A DNA stretch of 64,000 nucleotides, taken from NCBI GenBank assembly GCA_019671135.1, contig JAHRHY010000007.1, positions 2,170,001 through 2,234,000 on the forward strand. Direction: 5' to 3'. A program made the position numbers and the translations under genes. Position 1 is the first letter of the stretch. Every line of letters begins with the position of its first letter. This document shows positions 47,450 through 58,688 of this stretch, one piece after another. Under the pieces are notes generated by a model. It had not been told where the DNA came from, did no database searches, and saw only the letters and a list, made by a program, of their open reading frames with translations. This DNA is from Linnemannia hyalina (taxonomy: Eukaryota > Mortierellomycota > Mortierellomycetes > Mortierellales > Mortierellaceae).

Positions 47450-49673
47450 ATGGAATCAACAATCCCACCACTCCCACAGCCATACGTCATTATCGCTGGC
47501 GCAGGTCTGGGAGGCCTTTTGATGGGCACACTCCTTGAACGCATTGGCATTCCTTATCGTATCTTTGAGCGTGCCGCCAAAGTCAAACAACTTGGTACCT
47601 TATCATTCATCCCTCCGTATCTCCTGGCAATATGTGTGCTTTCATAAACAGACGGGGCAAAATCTTGAAGGGATAAGAAACTGAACAATGGAAAAAAAAA
47701 TCGTTGTGTTTTTAGGATCGATTATGAGCCTGGGTCCAAACGTCAGACCGTTGTTCAAACAACTCGGACTAGAAGACGAGTTGCTCAAGATCTCCCTCCC
47801 CGTCCCCGGCACCAATATTTTTAACGCCAACATGGAGGTCATGGGCATCCTCAAGAAGACCGGCCAAAAGGAGAGGTATGTCTCCCTCCTTTTCCTTTTC
47901 CTTCTCATGACCTAAGCCGTGACCTCTGTCCATTCTCCCTCTCATTGAGACTTTGGCTAACGTGCATGCAATTTTCTGTTCCGAAATTGAATTGATTAGC
48001 ACGGGATACGGTACTGTTGTCTTTGCACGCCCAGCGCTGTACGACCTCCTCCTCAAACAAATCCCCACGGAAAAGATTTCATTCGGGAAACGAATTCTCA
48101 AGACGGAAGAACAGGACGACAAGGTCATCATCCACTGCTCCGATAACAGCATCCATACAGGGGACATCCTCATCGGTGCTGATGGAGCTTACAGCGCTGT
48201 TCGACAAAACATGTACAAGCGACTGCAGGAGAAGGATGAGCTCCCCAAGTCAGATACTGAAGACTTGTCGATCGGGTATACGTTAATGGTTGGAGTCGCT
48301 ACCCCCAAGGACAAATCAAAGTATCCCCAGATGAAGGACTCGTTTTCGCACTTCTCTACCATCGTTGGCGACAAGAGCCTCAGCGTACGTTCACCTTCCA
48401 TTTGAATGTCAGCATTGTGCACCGTTGCCGCTTCAGGCTCTCACACTAACAAAATTGGGCTGTACTTCAACATTTTTTTCAAAAACCAACAATAGTGGGG
48501 GGCATACAACGTACCAGGGGATCAAATCTGCTGGATCTTGAGTGACCAGTATCAGGACCCTGACAAGGCTAATCAGCAAAAATTCAGGAACTCAGAGTGG
48601 ACGCCTGAGTTGAACGAGGCGATGATCAACGAGTTCCGTGACCGCGTTTGTCCTTTGGGTGGGACGATGGGTGATCTTATCGATGACACGCCCAAGGAGT
48701 TGATCTCGAAGGTATTTATTGAGGAGAAGATGTTCAAGACTTGGTTCCATGGTCGAACTGTCTTGCTTGGCGATGGTACGTTGCTCTTCGCATTTTTTTA
48801 TTTTATTTTATTTTTTGACGGAAGGTATACTTGTTGGTGGCAATCACCTTATCTCATTCTAATCTCAATCTTTTTCTTATTATTTTTTGGCACTTCGTGT
48901 TTGTCCAGCCTGCCACAAAGTAAGTCCGCGTTGTTGTGATCCCTTGTGTAGTTGAGATGTATGACACAAGGATGTTCAAAGACTGACCACTGTCCAATTA
49001 CCTCTCCGCAATATAGATGCTTCCAGGCGCCGGCCAAGGTTAGTAGCTCTTGATCATCAATCATTACATTCGCCAACTGAAAAAGAAAATCTTTCCTCCT
49101 CATTGACCCCTACCTTTTTTTCCCGTCGATCAACGAAAAATTTTATTAGGAGCGGTCAATGCGTTTCAAGATGCAGTCATCTTGGCCAACGGATTCTACG
49201 ACCTGAAGGATCTGAAGATCGAGAGTATTACCGCCATGTTCCAGGACTATTACGACCAACGGTTCGAGCTCGCAAAAGCCATGGTCATCCAGAGCCATCA
49301 AGCCACTCGCATCCTCGGCGGCCAGGCATGCTTCTTTCCTTTATTTCTGCGCTCGCTTTTTTTTTGGTCCCAAGCAGAACGTGTGCGGCTCACATCCTAC
49401 TCTTCCATTTTTTCCTCGTCATCCATCTAGACATGGTCAGACTGGATCATTAGGTGGATCATGTTCAACCTGGTCCCAGAATCATTTAACCAAAGAGCCA
49501 ACGCAAAACGATGCGAGTACCGGCCTCAGGCCGCCTTCCTGCCTCTCGTTCCCTGCATGGGCACTGGAAAGGTCCTCCCTCAAAAACCGTCCTGGAGATA
49601 CACGGAAGAGCAGAAGCAGAAGCAGAAGCGGCAGCAGCAGCACCAGGAGACACAACCCGCTCAGGCTGTTTAA
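47450..49673 (+). CDS. FAD-dependent monooxygenase, salicylate-hydroxylase-like (copy B)
   Basis: Same family as copy A. Exons are 47450-47594, 47716-47875, 48000-48384, 48496-48775, 48909-48919 (11 nt), 49017-49038 (22 nt), 49150-49325 and 49431-49673, closing in phase to 473 aa. Motifs are IAGAGLGGLLMGTLLERIG near the N-terminus, GADGAYSAVRQ in the middle, and GDACHKMLPGAGQGAVNA assembled from four exons. Intron 7 has a GC donor (CCAG|GCATGC). Compared with copy A the N-terminus is about 20 residues shorter and the C-terminus about 20 longer, ending in a K/Q-rich tail (QKQKQKRQQQHQE). The start at MESTIPP is the first ATG after a CT-rich leader. The substrate is unknown. Confidence 0.88.
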
Positions 49674-52259
49674 AATGGGAGGGATTCATCCACTTCGAAT
49701 AAATAAAGGTTGGGACTGACTGATCCATTTTCCAGACAGCTTGTCTTGTGGAGACAAGGCACTTCTAGTACGGCATTCCGGCTAATTGATACGCACAGCT
49801 CATGCACAAAATGATTCAGTCAATGAGACCTACTTTTTGTGTCTTCTCGGTCAGGGAGAAGAAAGGCGCTGATAGGCACACTACTGCGACAGCACCAGTG
49901 AAGAGCGAGTGATTGAGGCTTAGAAAAAGAAAGAAGGGTTGCTTTGCATCTGATGGGCAAAAGAGAGGAGAAGGAGACCAGAAGGCGCTCCTACTGAAGG
50001 ATCAAATCGATCACCGACTGAGACGGGGGTTCCTACCTATCGGTGGCGCTCACTTTTTGCTTTTCTTGTTTGTCGAGGGATACTGTTCTCAACTGTCACC
50101 GTGTTGGCTCTTTTCTTTTTCTTCACGCTCTACTCCGTCTCTTTCTTGTGCTGTGGTTCTTTTGGAATGGATGACTAGCTCTTCTGTCATGCCATGAGCT
50201 GCGACTCACTTTACTTTATTTTTTGTCCCTCTCACTCTCTCTCTCTCCGCTCTTTCTCTCTTCCGCCTTTACTCATGTGTCTTTGGTCCAAAAGGATATG
50301 TATCACAACAACGTTGGCCCATACCAGAATCAGACAAAGACAGAAGAACAACAACCCATGGAATTAGGAGCAGGGTGCAGCAGGAGTAAAGACAGACCAG
50401 TACCAGGAACCAGGGCTGGTACTAACACCCTCGCTATTGCCATCACCACCTGAACAACACCACCATCAACAAACAAGTAATCAACAATCAACACCGAGAA
50501 CAGTAGCCTCCAACAAACATATAGGCAGCCCTAACACAAGACGTATGACCACCGCAGCGATAACAAATCCACCATGTCCGCCGTGCGTTACGCCTTTTTG
50601 TTGTTTTGTTATAGACGCAACAACAACAGTAACAACAACAGCAGGAGCAGTAGTAGCAATTCCCACAAGGACTTGCGACCCCGAGTAAATATCAATAAAA
50701 GAGATCGGGTGGCATTATTGCATGTTAGTAAGGCAAGACTGAAGTAGGGTTCAGAAGCTTGCACCATGAGGACGTTCAGGCTAGGAATGAATGACTGGCT
50801 GCAATGTAGTGCGCTGGGGATCCATGATACTATCTTCATCGTCTTTTCACCGTGTTTTCACGATCTCTTCATGATCTTTCCATCGTTTTATTCATGGTCT
50901 TTTCATCGTTTTTTCCATGAAGAATAAGGAAAAATAGTAACAACAGCAAAGGAGCATGTATTTTATTACATAGGGCTGCTGGATGAAATGTACACTCAGT
51001 CTTCACAAAAGGAATGGTAGGAAGAGGAATGAGGGTGGGTACATCGTGTTTCCTCCATACATAGAAAGGGAGATAGAGTAGGCAGCGACGAGGATAATGT
51101 CGGGTTGCTGTTGCAGTAGGAAAGGAGAGTGATGTTAAGTGAGAGAGTGAGAGTGGTGGGTTGTACCGGTTGTTGTCGTTGGAAGTGGTTGTGTTGGCGA
51201 AAGAAAGAAAGAAAGAAAGAAAGGGAAAGAAAGAACAAACAAACGGAAAGAATGAGGAAAGCAAGGGAAAGAAAGCAAAGTAAAGTACGTGGGAAGAGAC
51301 GGGGGTATTTGTACCTGTCCCTGGTGAGCGACAACGCGTTGCCGTCATATCACTGATCAGCGATAATTGATAACAACGCGTTTCTCTCAAAAGAATCTTC
51401 ATCGCGTAAGGGATCAAAAGCATTTGCCTTCAAACGCGTCCTGTCAGTCAGTCGCGTGCAATTGTATCGACAGTAGACCTACTTTCTTCCTCTTCACCGC
51501 AACTCCGTGATATTCCGGAGAAAACGTTCTCTTGGCCATTTTAAAAAACACAGGAAAGTGGTCGTAAACAGACGAGGGGATACTTCGCCTCTTGTGCATG
51601 AGAGCCATTTCAATCCTCTGAAGTTAGCGCTGTATTCAGTTCTCCTTTCCCCTTCTGAATTTTCACCTGTATCGCAATTGTTTTTGTCTGTTGAGGGAAG
51701 GCTGTCCTCTCTCTATTGCTGCGAGAGCTGAAGTTAAGCAGAGACAACACCAATGGACAGCATCAAGGAGCAGCATCAAGGGACAACTCCAATGGCAATA
51801 GCTTGTACTTCACGGCCAAGAATTCGTTCATCTGCACGCCAACATTTGCAGTCGAACGCCATCGGTCCGTATCGAGTCTTGAAGAGCATAGCCTTTTCTG
51901 GTGTAGGTAGCAGATTGAAAGTTGTCGTCTCGGATTATTCGGATGTGCTCCTTCATGTCCTACAAAGGCATAATAAGAACTGATCTCGAGTAGTTCTTCA
52001 GCCTCCTCCGCTCTTCCTGTGTGTATTCACCGATATCCGTAATCAGCTTAGTGAGAAGAAGCCCAGGTGCCTTGCGGGAGAGCCGATAGTCGACACTCGC
52101 CTGTGTAACTCGATTGCTGGATGGAAGACTGGAGGAGTTCGGTTTCGCATACTATTGTGGTGGGGCCTTGAGCACGGGATCTCGCCAAAAGAGGTAGACA
52201 AGATTCAGTTCCGACAAGTTGATAAACTGCCCTCTCTCCACCCGCTGGAACGATCTTCG
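49674..52259. other. Intergenic, no supportable gene
   Basis: Contains CAA/CAG-rich simple sequence (50450-50680), a GAAA-type tract near 51200 and a cluster of ACGCGT sites (listed separately). Open frames of up to about 180 codons are low-complexity and show no domains. Confidence 0.6.
51334..51439. promoter_or_regulatory. Cluster of three ACGCGT (MCB-type) sites
   Basis: ACGCGT starts at 51334, 51376 and 51434, with a related TCGCGT at 51451. ACGCGT is the MBF binding site in yeast G1/S promoters. No gene begins nearby on either strand, so it is either an orphan promoter, the control region of an unrecognised RNA, or chance. Confidence 0.4.
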
Positions 52260-53130
52260 GTTTGAAATACTTTCAACAAGAAACACCTGCCACCGACAAA
52301 AGTGCTCGATGCAACAACGCAGCTTCGACAAAGGAAATCAGTCAAGGAAGCGGCAGAATCACTCAAAGGGTCAAGGAAGAGGACAAGGAAAACATTTCTG
52401 CAGCACATCCAGGTAGACCAAGGGCGATCTCGACCGAGACTAGACCGGCTATGGCACACCATTACCACATAGGCGGCCTGAAAACATATAGGGATGGACA
52501 ACGATCCGTACAATCAGCAGAAGGGAAGCAGATTCACATTAACACCACTGCGATAAAATAAGGTTTACCCGCACAAAATCTGTACCGAGGTCCACCATAT
52601 GTCCGTTCCTGGTGGCTTAGTTCTATCCAGTTGCAACATGCGACAATCTGAGCCAGAGCTTGAAAGCTTGAATTCGCCAAGGACCACATTCACGACTGGA
52701 AGAAAGCGATGTTCTCCGATGGACAATATGGTCAGTCGCATTTGGCCTTTTGGCAAGTCATACTACCACAGCAGACGCGATCGCCAGTGATTCCAACCTC
52801 ATCAAGTCCAACCAACACTACGGATGCATCCCTTTTTTTTGTCGTCAGTGATGTAGGCTGGCTGCCTGGAAAGGTCAATTCAGATGCCTACCTCACTGTT
52901 GTCAAGGATTATGTTCCGCAATCTCGCGATTGGTACCGCATGGACGCTGCGACATTCATCTTTCAGCAACACAATGCTCACATACATACATACTGCACGC
53001 AAGATCATGGAGTTATTTGAACAGGAAAACATCGCCGTACTTCCCTAGCCCGCCAACTCTCTCGACCTCAACCCCATCGAACACGTTTGGGCGTTTAATA
53101 AGGACGCGCGGACCTTAAAGACAGACAGAC
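52260..53130 (+). mobile_element. Degraded Tc1/mariner transposase
   Basis: Fragments in several frames follow the order of a Tc1/mariner (IS630-type) transposase: an HTH-linker GRPRAISTE block (about 52410), LEFAKDHIHDWKK plus MFSD (about 52668-52715), GKVNSDAYLTVVKDYVP (about 52868), FQQHNAHIHT (about 52960), and NSLDLNPIEHVW (about 53050-53090). The frame changes repeatedly and stops interrupt it. In the second catalytic motif the usual FQQDN reads FQQHN, so the second acidic residue is lost. I did not find terminal inverted repeats. It is dead. Confidence 0.8.
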
Positions 53131-53412
53131 CCAAGTATGGCATGAGAAAGGATACTCTCCTCTTCTCTGGCATGCATGGCCCTCCTCGTCTTACTCCGTC
53201 TTCTCTTCCTATTTCTGCCTTCCCCATGCTTCTCTTTCTGTTCTCCTCTCAGAAAAATGAAGAATGGTAAAAGAGATCTCATAGGAGGGCTCGAAATCCC
53301 AGGTCGTAACCCCTCGCTCAAATAGAATGATAATTTCGTTCCAAACTTTGTGAGTCAACTGTGGTATGTTTATGAACAAAATTATGTGTATCGGGTATTG
53401 GGGTTGACTAGC

Positions 53413-54173
53413 CTAAGCGCTCTTCAAGTCGACGCGTTCCATGTATCCATCCTTGATGAGAGTCATAATGTTACTGAAGGTATGGTACTGGGTTCCGGCA
53501 CCGGGTTGACCAAAGTACGGCGCGATGGGACCAGCCTCGACTACAAAAGCCTTCACCACTTTGTATACGTGGTAGTTGAAAGGATAAAGGGGCTGGTCTT
53601 TGGCGGTAGCGAGGTTGGAGGGAGGGATTGCGCGCTGAGGATAGGGCGCCTCAGCAGGCGAGAGGAAGGAGCCGTATTCGCTGCCGAAGCGGTCGACCAA
53701 GGTATCGGGTAGGAGAGTAGCGTTACCCTTGATGGACACGTTCGAGGTACTGACAATAAAGCCGTCGTTGTCCGGGTAGGTGTATTGCCCATTCACGGTC
53801 CACTTGGTAAGGAACTCGGCTGCACAGAGACCTCCGAAACGGTCATAAGGCTGGGTAATGTCGTTGAGAGGGAAAAGCTTGGGCAACTTTTTAGGACCAA
53901 GTCGGGCGTCACGACAAAAGTAGTAGGTCGAGTTGACGGGTGCGACTCCTCTGCACATATGAGGGCACTATCGGATAAGTAAGGATTCATGTTAGGTGAA
54001 TAAGAGAGAGATATAAAAATATAAACACCAGCAGACTAGTTGGCAAGACGAACCTTTGGATTGTACTTGTTCTCAGCGGTAAAGGTGTTTGGGGTGGGAA
54101 CAGCAGAGATGGCTGAGAGGACAGAGCAGAGGACAAGAGCAACTGAAGCCAAGCGAGAAGTGGTGATGAACAT
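53413..54173 (-). CDS. Secreted TNT-domain protein (putative NAD+ glycohydrolase)
   Basis: Exons 54173-54054 and 53967-53413 give 224 aa. A clear signal peptide (about 1-24, LASVALVLCSVLSAISA) predicts export. The mature part has cysteines at about 41, 45, 58 and 87 and three N-glycosylation sequons. The C-terminal about 100 residues match the TNT domain: VDRFGSEYGSFLSP (Arg133-Phe-Gly), RAIPPSNL, GPIAPYFGQPGAGTQY (Gln194 and Gln200) and LIKDGYMERV. TNT-domain proteins hydrolyse NAD+; fungal members such as the Aspergillus fumigatus NADase are secreted or spore-surface enzymes, and the conserved Arg and Gln are the likely catalytic residues (family knowledge). The enzyme appears intact. A TATA box lies about 65 bp upstream. 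No immunity partner can be recognised next to it. Confidence 0.85.
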
Positions 54174-54236
54174 TGTATGAAAAGGAGGATGTATTGGAAG
54201 GGATGAGGAAAGAAAGAGGACGAGTAAGCTTCCAGA

Positions 54237-54244
54237 CTTTTATA
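54237..54244 (-). promoter_or_regulatory. TATA box of the TNT-domain gene
   Basis: TATAAAAG on the minus strand, about 65 bp before the start codon, implying a short leader of roughly 30-40 nt. Confidence 0.55.
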
Positions 54245-55500
54245 CTTTGCCATTAAAGTGCCATGGTCAGCCTGCTGCGTCCGTTGATCATTGTGGTTGC
54301 AGCTGGGACAGCATTGGGTTTTAGGCATGGTCCTGGATGCCCCGACTCTGCTGTTCACTTTAAAATTTGGAATGAGTGCATGTGTGGTTCTTGTGAGTTT
54401 GAATTTTGTATTCTCGCTGCATGCATCAAAGGAATTGGAAACTGATCCAAAGTGGGCTCTAAGAGCAGATGAGCAAAGCAGTTGAACAAAGCAGATGAGC
54501 AAAGCAGATGAAAAAGTTAGCGAGACTCTCATGGCGATATATTCTCGTCAAGTTCACTATTTACTCCAAGAAAACTGATCGAAGAAGAAAGGATTTTGGT
54601 ATTCATGCCCACCAAGGCACGCAGGTGCACAAGGGTAATCAGCATAGGACTCTGTCCTGACCTCGATTTCGAGCTCACAGGACAATGTCATCAACTGGGC
54701 AGTACAAAAAGTGGTCCCAAGTAACCCAGAATCCCACTAGCGGAATCTCTCAGACAAAAATGAGGCAACCTAGTAGGATGTGGGGAGTGATCTTAACAGA
54801 TGGCCAAACACAGTTTGTACCGGTGCAGCAGTGATTGCCAACCTCACTCGTTGTTTTGTGCTCCATGCATGACGGCGATTGTTCAAGCTCAAGAATAGAA
54901 TGGGGTATGCATGCATCGGGGAATCAATGAAGTCAGGGACCGTCTGTCGGTATAGAATGGGATATATTTTTCACCCTCAATTGGTCTATTTCAAACCACG
55001 ACTACCCACCTATTCAGCAAACTCTCTACATTCCTTGCTAGTTACAAACTGTTGGGCAATACATTCAACGGTATCAAATTGGTTGTGGATGACTCTGTGT
55101 TGATTAACATGTAAAAGCGTGGATACAAAGCGCGTAAGGACAACCCAGGAACAGAGAACAAGGGGATGGAGGGGGAACGGAGCGGACGAACGGAAAAGAG
55201 TCCGCGTATATATGGAAGGATGGCAAAATATCAAGCTTGGTATGAAGCAAAGATGAGATGGTAAAATGTCAAGGAATGATAGAAATGACCAAGAGATTCC
55301 ATTAGAAGTAAAGGTATCATAGGAGAGTTGCCAAAGGTTGCCGGGAAAAATCAAGGGGTTGGAAAAAATCAAGGGACGAACAAAATCAGGAGAGTGTCAT
55401 AACAAGGGATAAACACTAGGGATGGGACAAAACAAGGAAGGCATAACTGGCTTGTACTGTACCAGCCTTAAAAAAAAATAAAAAAACGTACTCAGGGGAA
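54245..55500. other. Intergenic, AT-richer, no supportable gene
   Basis: Lies between the TNT-domain gene and the Crinkler-like remnant. Short open frames only. It could contain the eroded N-terminal part of the Crinkler-like gene, but I could not recognise it. Confidence 0.5.
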
Positions 55501-55559
55501 GTGCTCTTAAGCGAATCTGACGAAGGACAAATAAAAAAAAACAAAAAACAAACGAAGCA

Positions 55560-57385
55560 TGTCCGCTTGTGTTGTTCAACAACCTTCGACATCATCCTAC
55601 AAGACACCTCTCGGATTTGGTCCGTGACCTATTCAACAACACGAGACATTGTACTATCAAACACGGTGGTCTACCAAAGATCATGGATGGCACCTAGGCT
55701 CCTAGTGGTCCACGATGAAGCACAGTTCCTTGTCGATGCACTCACTGGTTCCTTCCAGTTGATGTCATCTTTGGTCGAATCCCCACGACCCTGCTATCCC
55801 CAATCCTCCACACGTTTCGAGACACCAGCGATGATCAACCGACACTAGTCACCTGTGGCACTAGTTTAAGCATCAATACCTTTCTCTGGGCTCAGTGTTC
55901 AGGTTTTGGTCTAAAATACAGCTCTACCAACTTTGAGGCAAGCAATTCAACTTAGTAATACTGGCTTTGTCTGCCACTCTTCCTTCAATGAAATTGCAGT
56001 CAAGAGGGGAGCTGGTATGTTGGTATTTGATTATTTGTTAACAACTCCCATATCCTCACTTTTATAGCAAAATAGATCCACAGTCGACCAAGGCGTACAT
56101 TTCACTGATGCGAGAGTGTCTGCCCAACGACGAATCAAAACGGGTATTGGACGAACGACTTGCTGTTTGAGAAGTTTACGGGGTGCTTTCACCGGGCAGC
56201 AGCTACAGCGGTATGTCCCCTTGTGTTAATCGAGACAATTTTTTTTAAAAAAAGCTAAGCGACACAATGAACAGAATGAACATATATTGGCACTTCCGCC
56301 CTTCATATCCTGTTTTTATTTTTGTCCCTTTCACATTCCATCTATAGAAGAAGCTGATCGAGAGGAATGAACAAGATGGATGGAAGTTCACCATCGAGGA
56401 CACGGAGGACAAGTTGGTAACTTGGGCGGTCCAAGATATCATAGGCAATCTGTGCTGCGAGCCCCGTCGCCTACACAACAAGCACAACGATCATTTCGTG
56501 GCATCTATCGACAGCATTCCATGTCATCACCAAGATCAGCGTTGCATGTTTAAAGAAGTCAGCCTTGTGCTCAGTTAACAGAGCCTCAGTTGGTGAAGTA
56601 CACATTTGGTCAGTTCAAGATCCATGGCCACGCAGTCACCGTGCTGGACGAGCATTTTGTTTCCAAGTTCAAGAACTATTCCGTCGGCACAGGTCCACAC
56701 TTCAAGAAAGCAATCCGTCCCCAAATGCAGACCTCGACTTCGGCCCCGAAACATGGTTGCATGTTTGAACAGTCTATGACGATTGTGCCGTTGGGAAGGT
56801 GGTGGTTGTTGGTTTGAAGGAATCTGGGCTTCAGCTATGCACGACTCACTAGAATATGTCGATGGAGGAGTTCATGGACGCTAATGTTAACCACCAGTCA
56901 ACTTGGACCGACAAACCTGTCACCTCGTTTTTCTTCACAGGTCCAAACCGTCGGGGCCAGATATGGTCTTCATTATTCGGATCGACGGAACAAGGATGGT
57001 CCCTGACTCTGCCCAGCTCAAGTTGCATCAAAAGTCATCAAGCTTTTCGGAAAACAACCGCAAAGACGCACTCAGCACAGTTTCGGCACCCAAGATCGAG
57101 GGCCACGCAAAAAATATTCGCAAATACTGTCAGGAGAACGTCTACATCAGTATGATTGCCACCTACCCTACCAAAAGGACTTTGAATTTGCCGGCACTAC
57201 CAGATGCCACTATTGACAGCAGTGGCATGCAGCATGTCGTGATCCATGTCGGCGATGCCAACTTTGGCGACATCTTCCCCAAGGAACTCGTTGAGTTCAT
57301 CGATAAGCTCAAGAATGCGGGAGAGCGCTCTGCTGGGGGCGACGACGGCGATGGTGACGATCGTACTGAAAAGCAGAGGGGCTGA
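55560..57385 (+). pseudogene. Broken Crinkler-like (CRN) effector-family gene
   Basis: Pieces resemble the large fungal Crinkler-type proteins, from memory of the family: LLVVHDEAQFL (about 55705), TLVTCGTSLSINTFLWAQ (about 55845) in a shifted frame, KLVTWAVQDIIGNLCCEP (about 56410), IDSIPCHHQDQRCMFKEV (about 56510), VKYTFGQFKIHGHAVTVLDE (about 56595), PDMVFIIRIDGT (about 56957) and a final block with YISMIATYPTKRTLNLPALP, then HVGDANFGDIFPKELVEFI (about 57140-57310). Frameshifts lie near 55815 and between about 56140 and 56190. A stop at 56575-56577 and another break near 56780-56860 split the rest. The C-terminal frame is open for 160 codons to 57385. The N-terminal Crinkler domain was not found. 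Such proteins act in oomycete host cells; in soil fungi their role is unclear. Confidence 0.6.
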
Positions 57386-57871
57386 TATTTTTAATAATGA
57401 CAGTTGCAGGTAGTTGAGTTTAGACCATTACAATCAACCAAGAAAGACACCGTTGGCAATAAGCGTGAGTTAAGCTTCCTTTACCTTCGTTCGTCAAGTT
57501 CCAACTGACACGATCTGACATCCATTCTTATTCTTCTCATTTGTATGATAATTCTTGCAGTGGTATCATGCATCTGCAACTCTTGGCCTCTAATACGACG
57601 ATTAACAGTGCACTTCTCCATTTTGCAGCGTTGATGTCCAACCTACAATCCATTAGCAGTTTTTATATTGCATCCTTTTACAGTTTATCAAATCAAGGTT
57701 AAGAATAAGGCGAAGAAAAAAGAGCGCTGAGTAATAAGGTTAACACAACAACAGCACAAAAGAATGCTATGAATAAGGCTAACAGGACAAAATAACGCCC
57801 ATTCACTCTAAAGTCAGGGTCGACAATGCCGCGATAGTGTAGGGTGAGATTTATATAAGAGTATAATAACT

Positions 57872-57918
57872 GCCAAACGTTCATAACGACGTTGCTTTTT
57901 GATCCTTCAATGTCGGCT
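57872..57918. repeat. 47-bp dispersed repeat, copy 1 (copy 2 at 59797-59843)
   Basis: Same length and orientation as the copy at 59797-59843, with about three mismatches. On the minus strand both copies encode ADIEGSKSNV followed by V/A-M-N-V/A-W, so they are likely coding fragments from one gene family. Confidence 0.8.
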
Positions 57919-58344
57919 CTTCCTATCATACTGAAGCAGAATTCAGTAAGCGTTGGATTGCTGGGTTTAGACCGTCGTGAGACAGTTAGTGTTACCTCAC
58001 TGGTGAAATGTTGTTGCAATAGTAACTGAACTTGGTACGAGAGGGACCGCTCATTCGGATAAGTGGCAATTGGGCCTGCCTGAGCAAAGCAATGGCCCAA
58101 AGCTATCATCCGTTATGTTATACGCCTCCAAGTCGGAACCCGTGCTAGAACGCGACGACTACCGTTTTTCCGATTTTTAGTTGAATACGAATAGATCTTT
58201 CGATCCTGAATCCTACTACGTGGGGTTAACTTGCAGAGCGGAAAGATGTTGTGAGGTTCCTGCTAATGTTAATTTCAAATAATGGAAGAGATAAATCCAT
58301 TGCAGACGACTTTAATTGAACGGGTATTGTAAGCCTTTTTGTTA

Positions 58345-58387
58345 CGATCTGCTGAGATTAAGCCCATTGTTCTATGGATTTGTTCGA
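58345..58387. repeat. 43-bp direct repeat, copy 1 (copy 2 at 59375-59417)
   Basis: CGATCTGCTGAGATTAAGCC begins both copies; the 43 bp differ at two positions. Copies lie 1030 bp apart in the same orientation and flank the 191-codon open frame, so they could bound a small inserted unit. Confidence 0.8.
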
Positions 58388-58688
58388 TTTTTTTTTTTTT
58401 TTTAAGGGGAAAGAAAGGATTTATTGTGGCTTAAACAGCCTTGAATGAATTGTTTTGTGCTATGGTTTTGGTGATTTCGCGAAGTATGGTGTGGATGATA
58501 TCGCTACTAGATTGAGTGTGTTGATGCAGAAAAAGAATGGTGTTGGCTGTTGAAATACCAATGAGGTGGATTTGTTCGAAATAACAAACATCTCTCGTTT
58601 TTTCTTTTCTCTTCAGATATCAACTTAAGGGATATTTAATAATGGTGACGTTCGTGGTGACGTCTTTGCTTAAATGGGGTAGAGGTGA

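Noticed and set aside
50869..51423. 184-codon minus-strand frame near the ACGCGT cluster
   Set aside because: Phe/Ser-rich low complexity from A/G tracts, with no recognisable domain. The ACGCGT cluster would be inside or upstream of it, but that alone is not enough.
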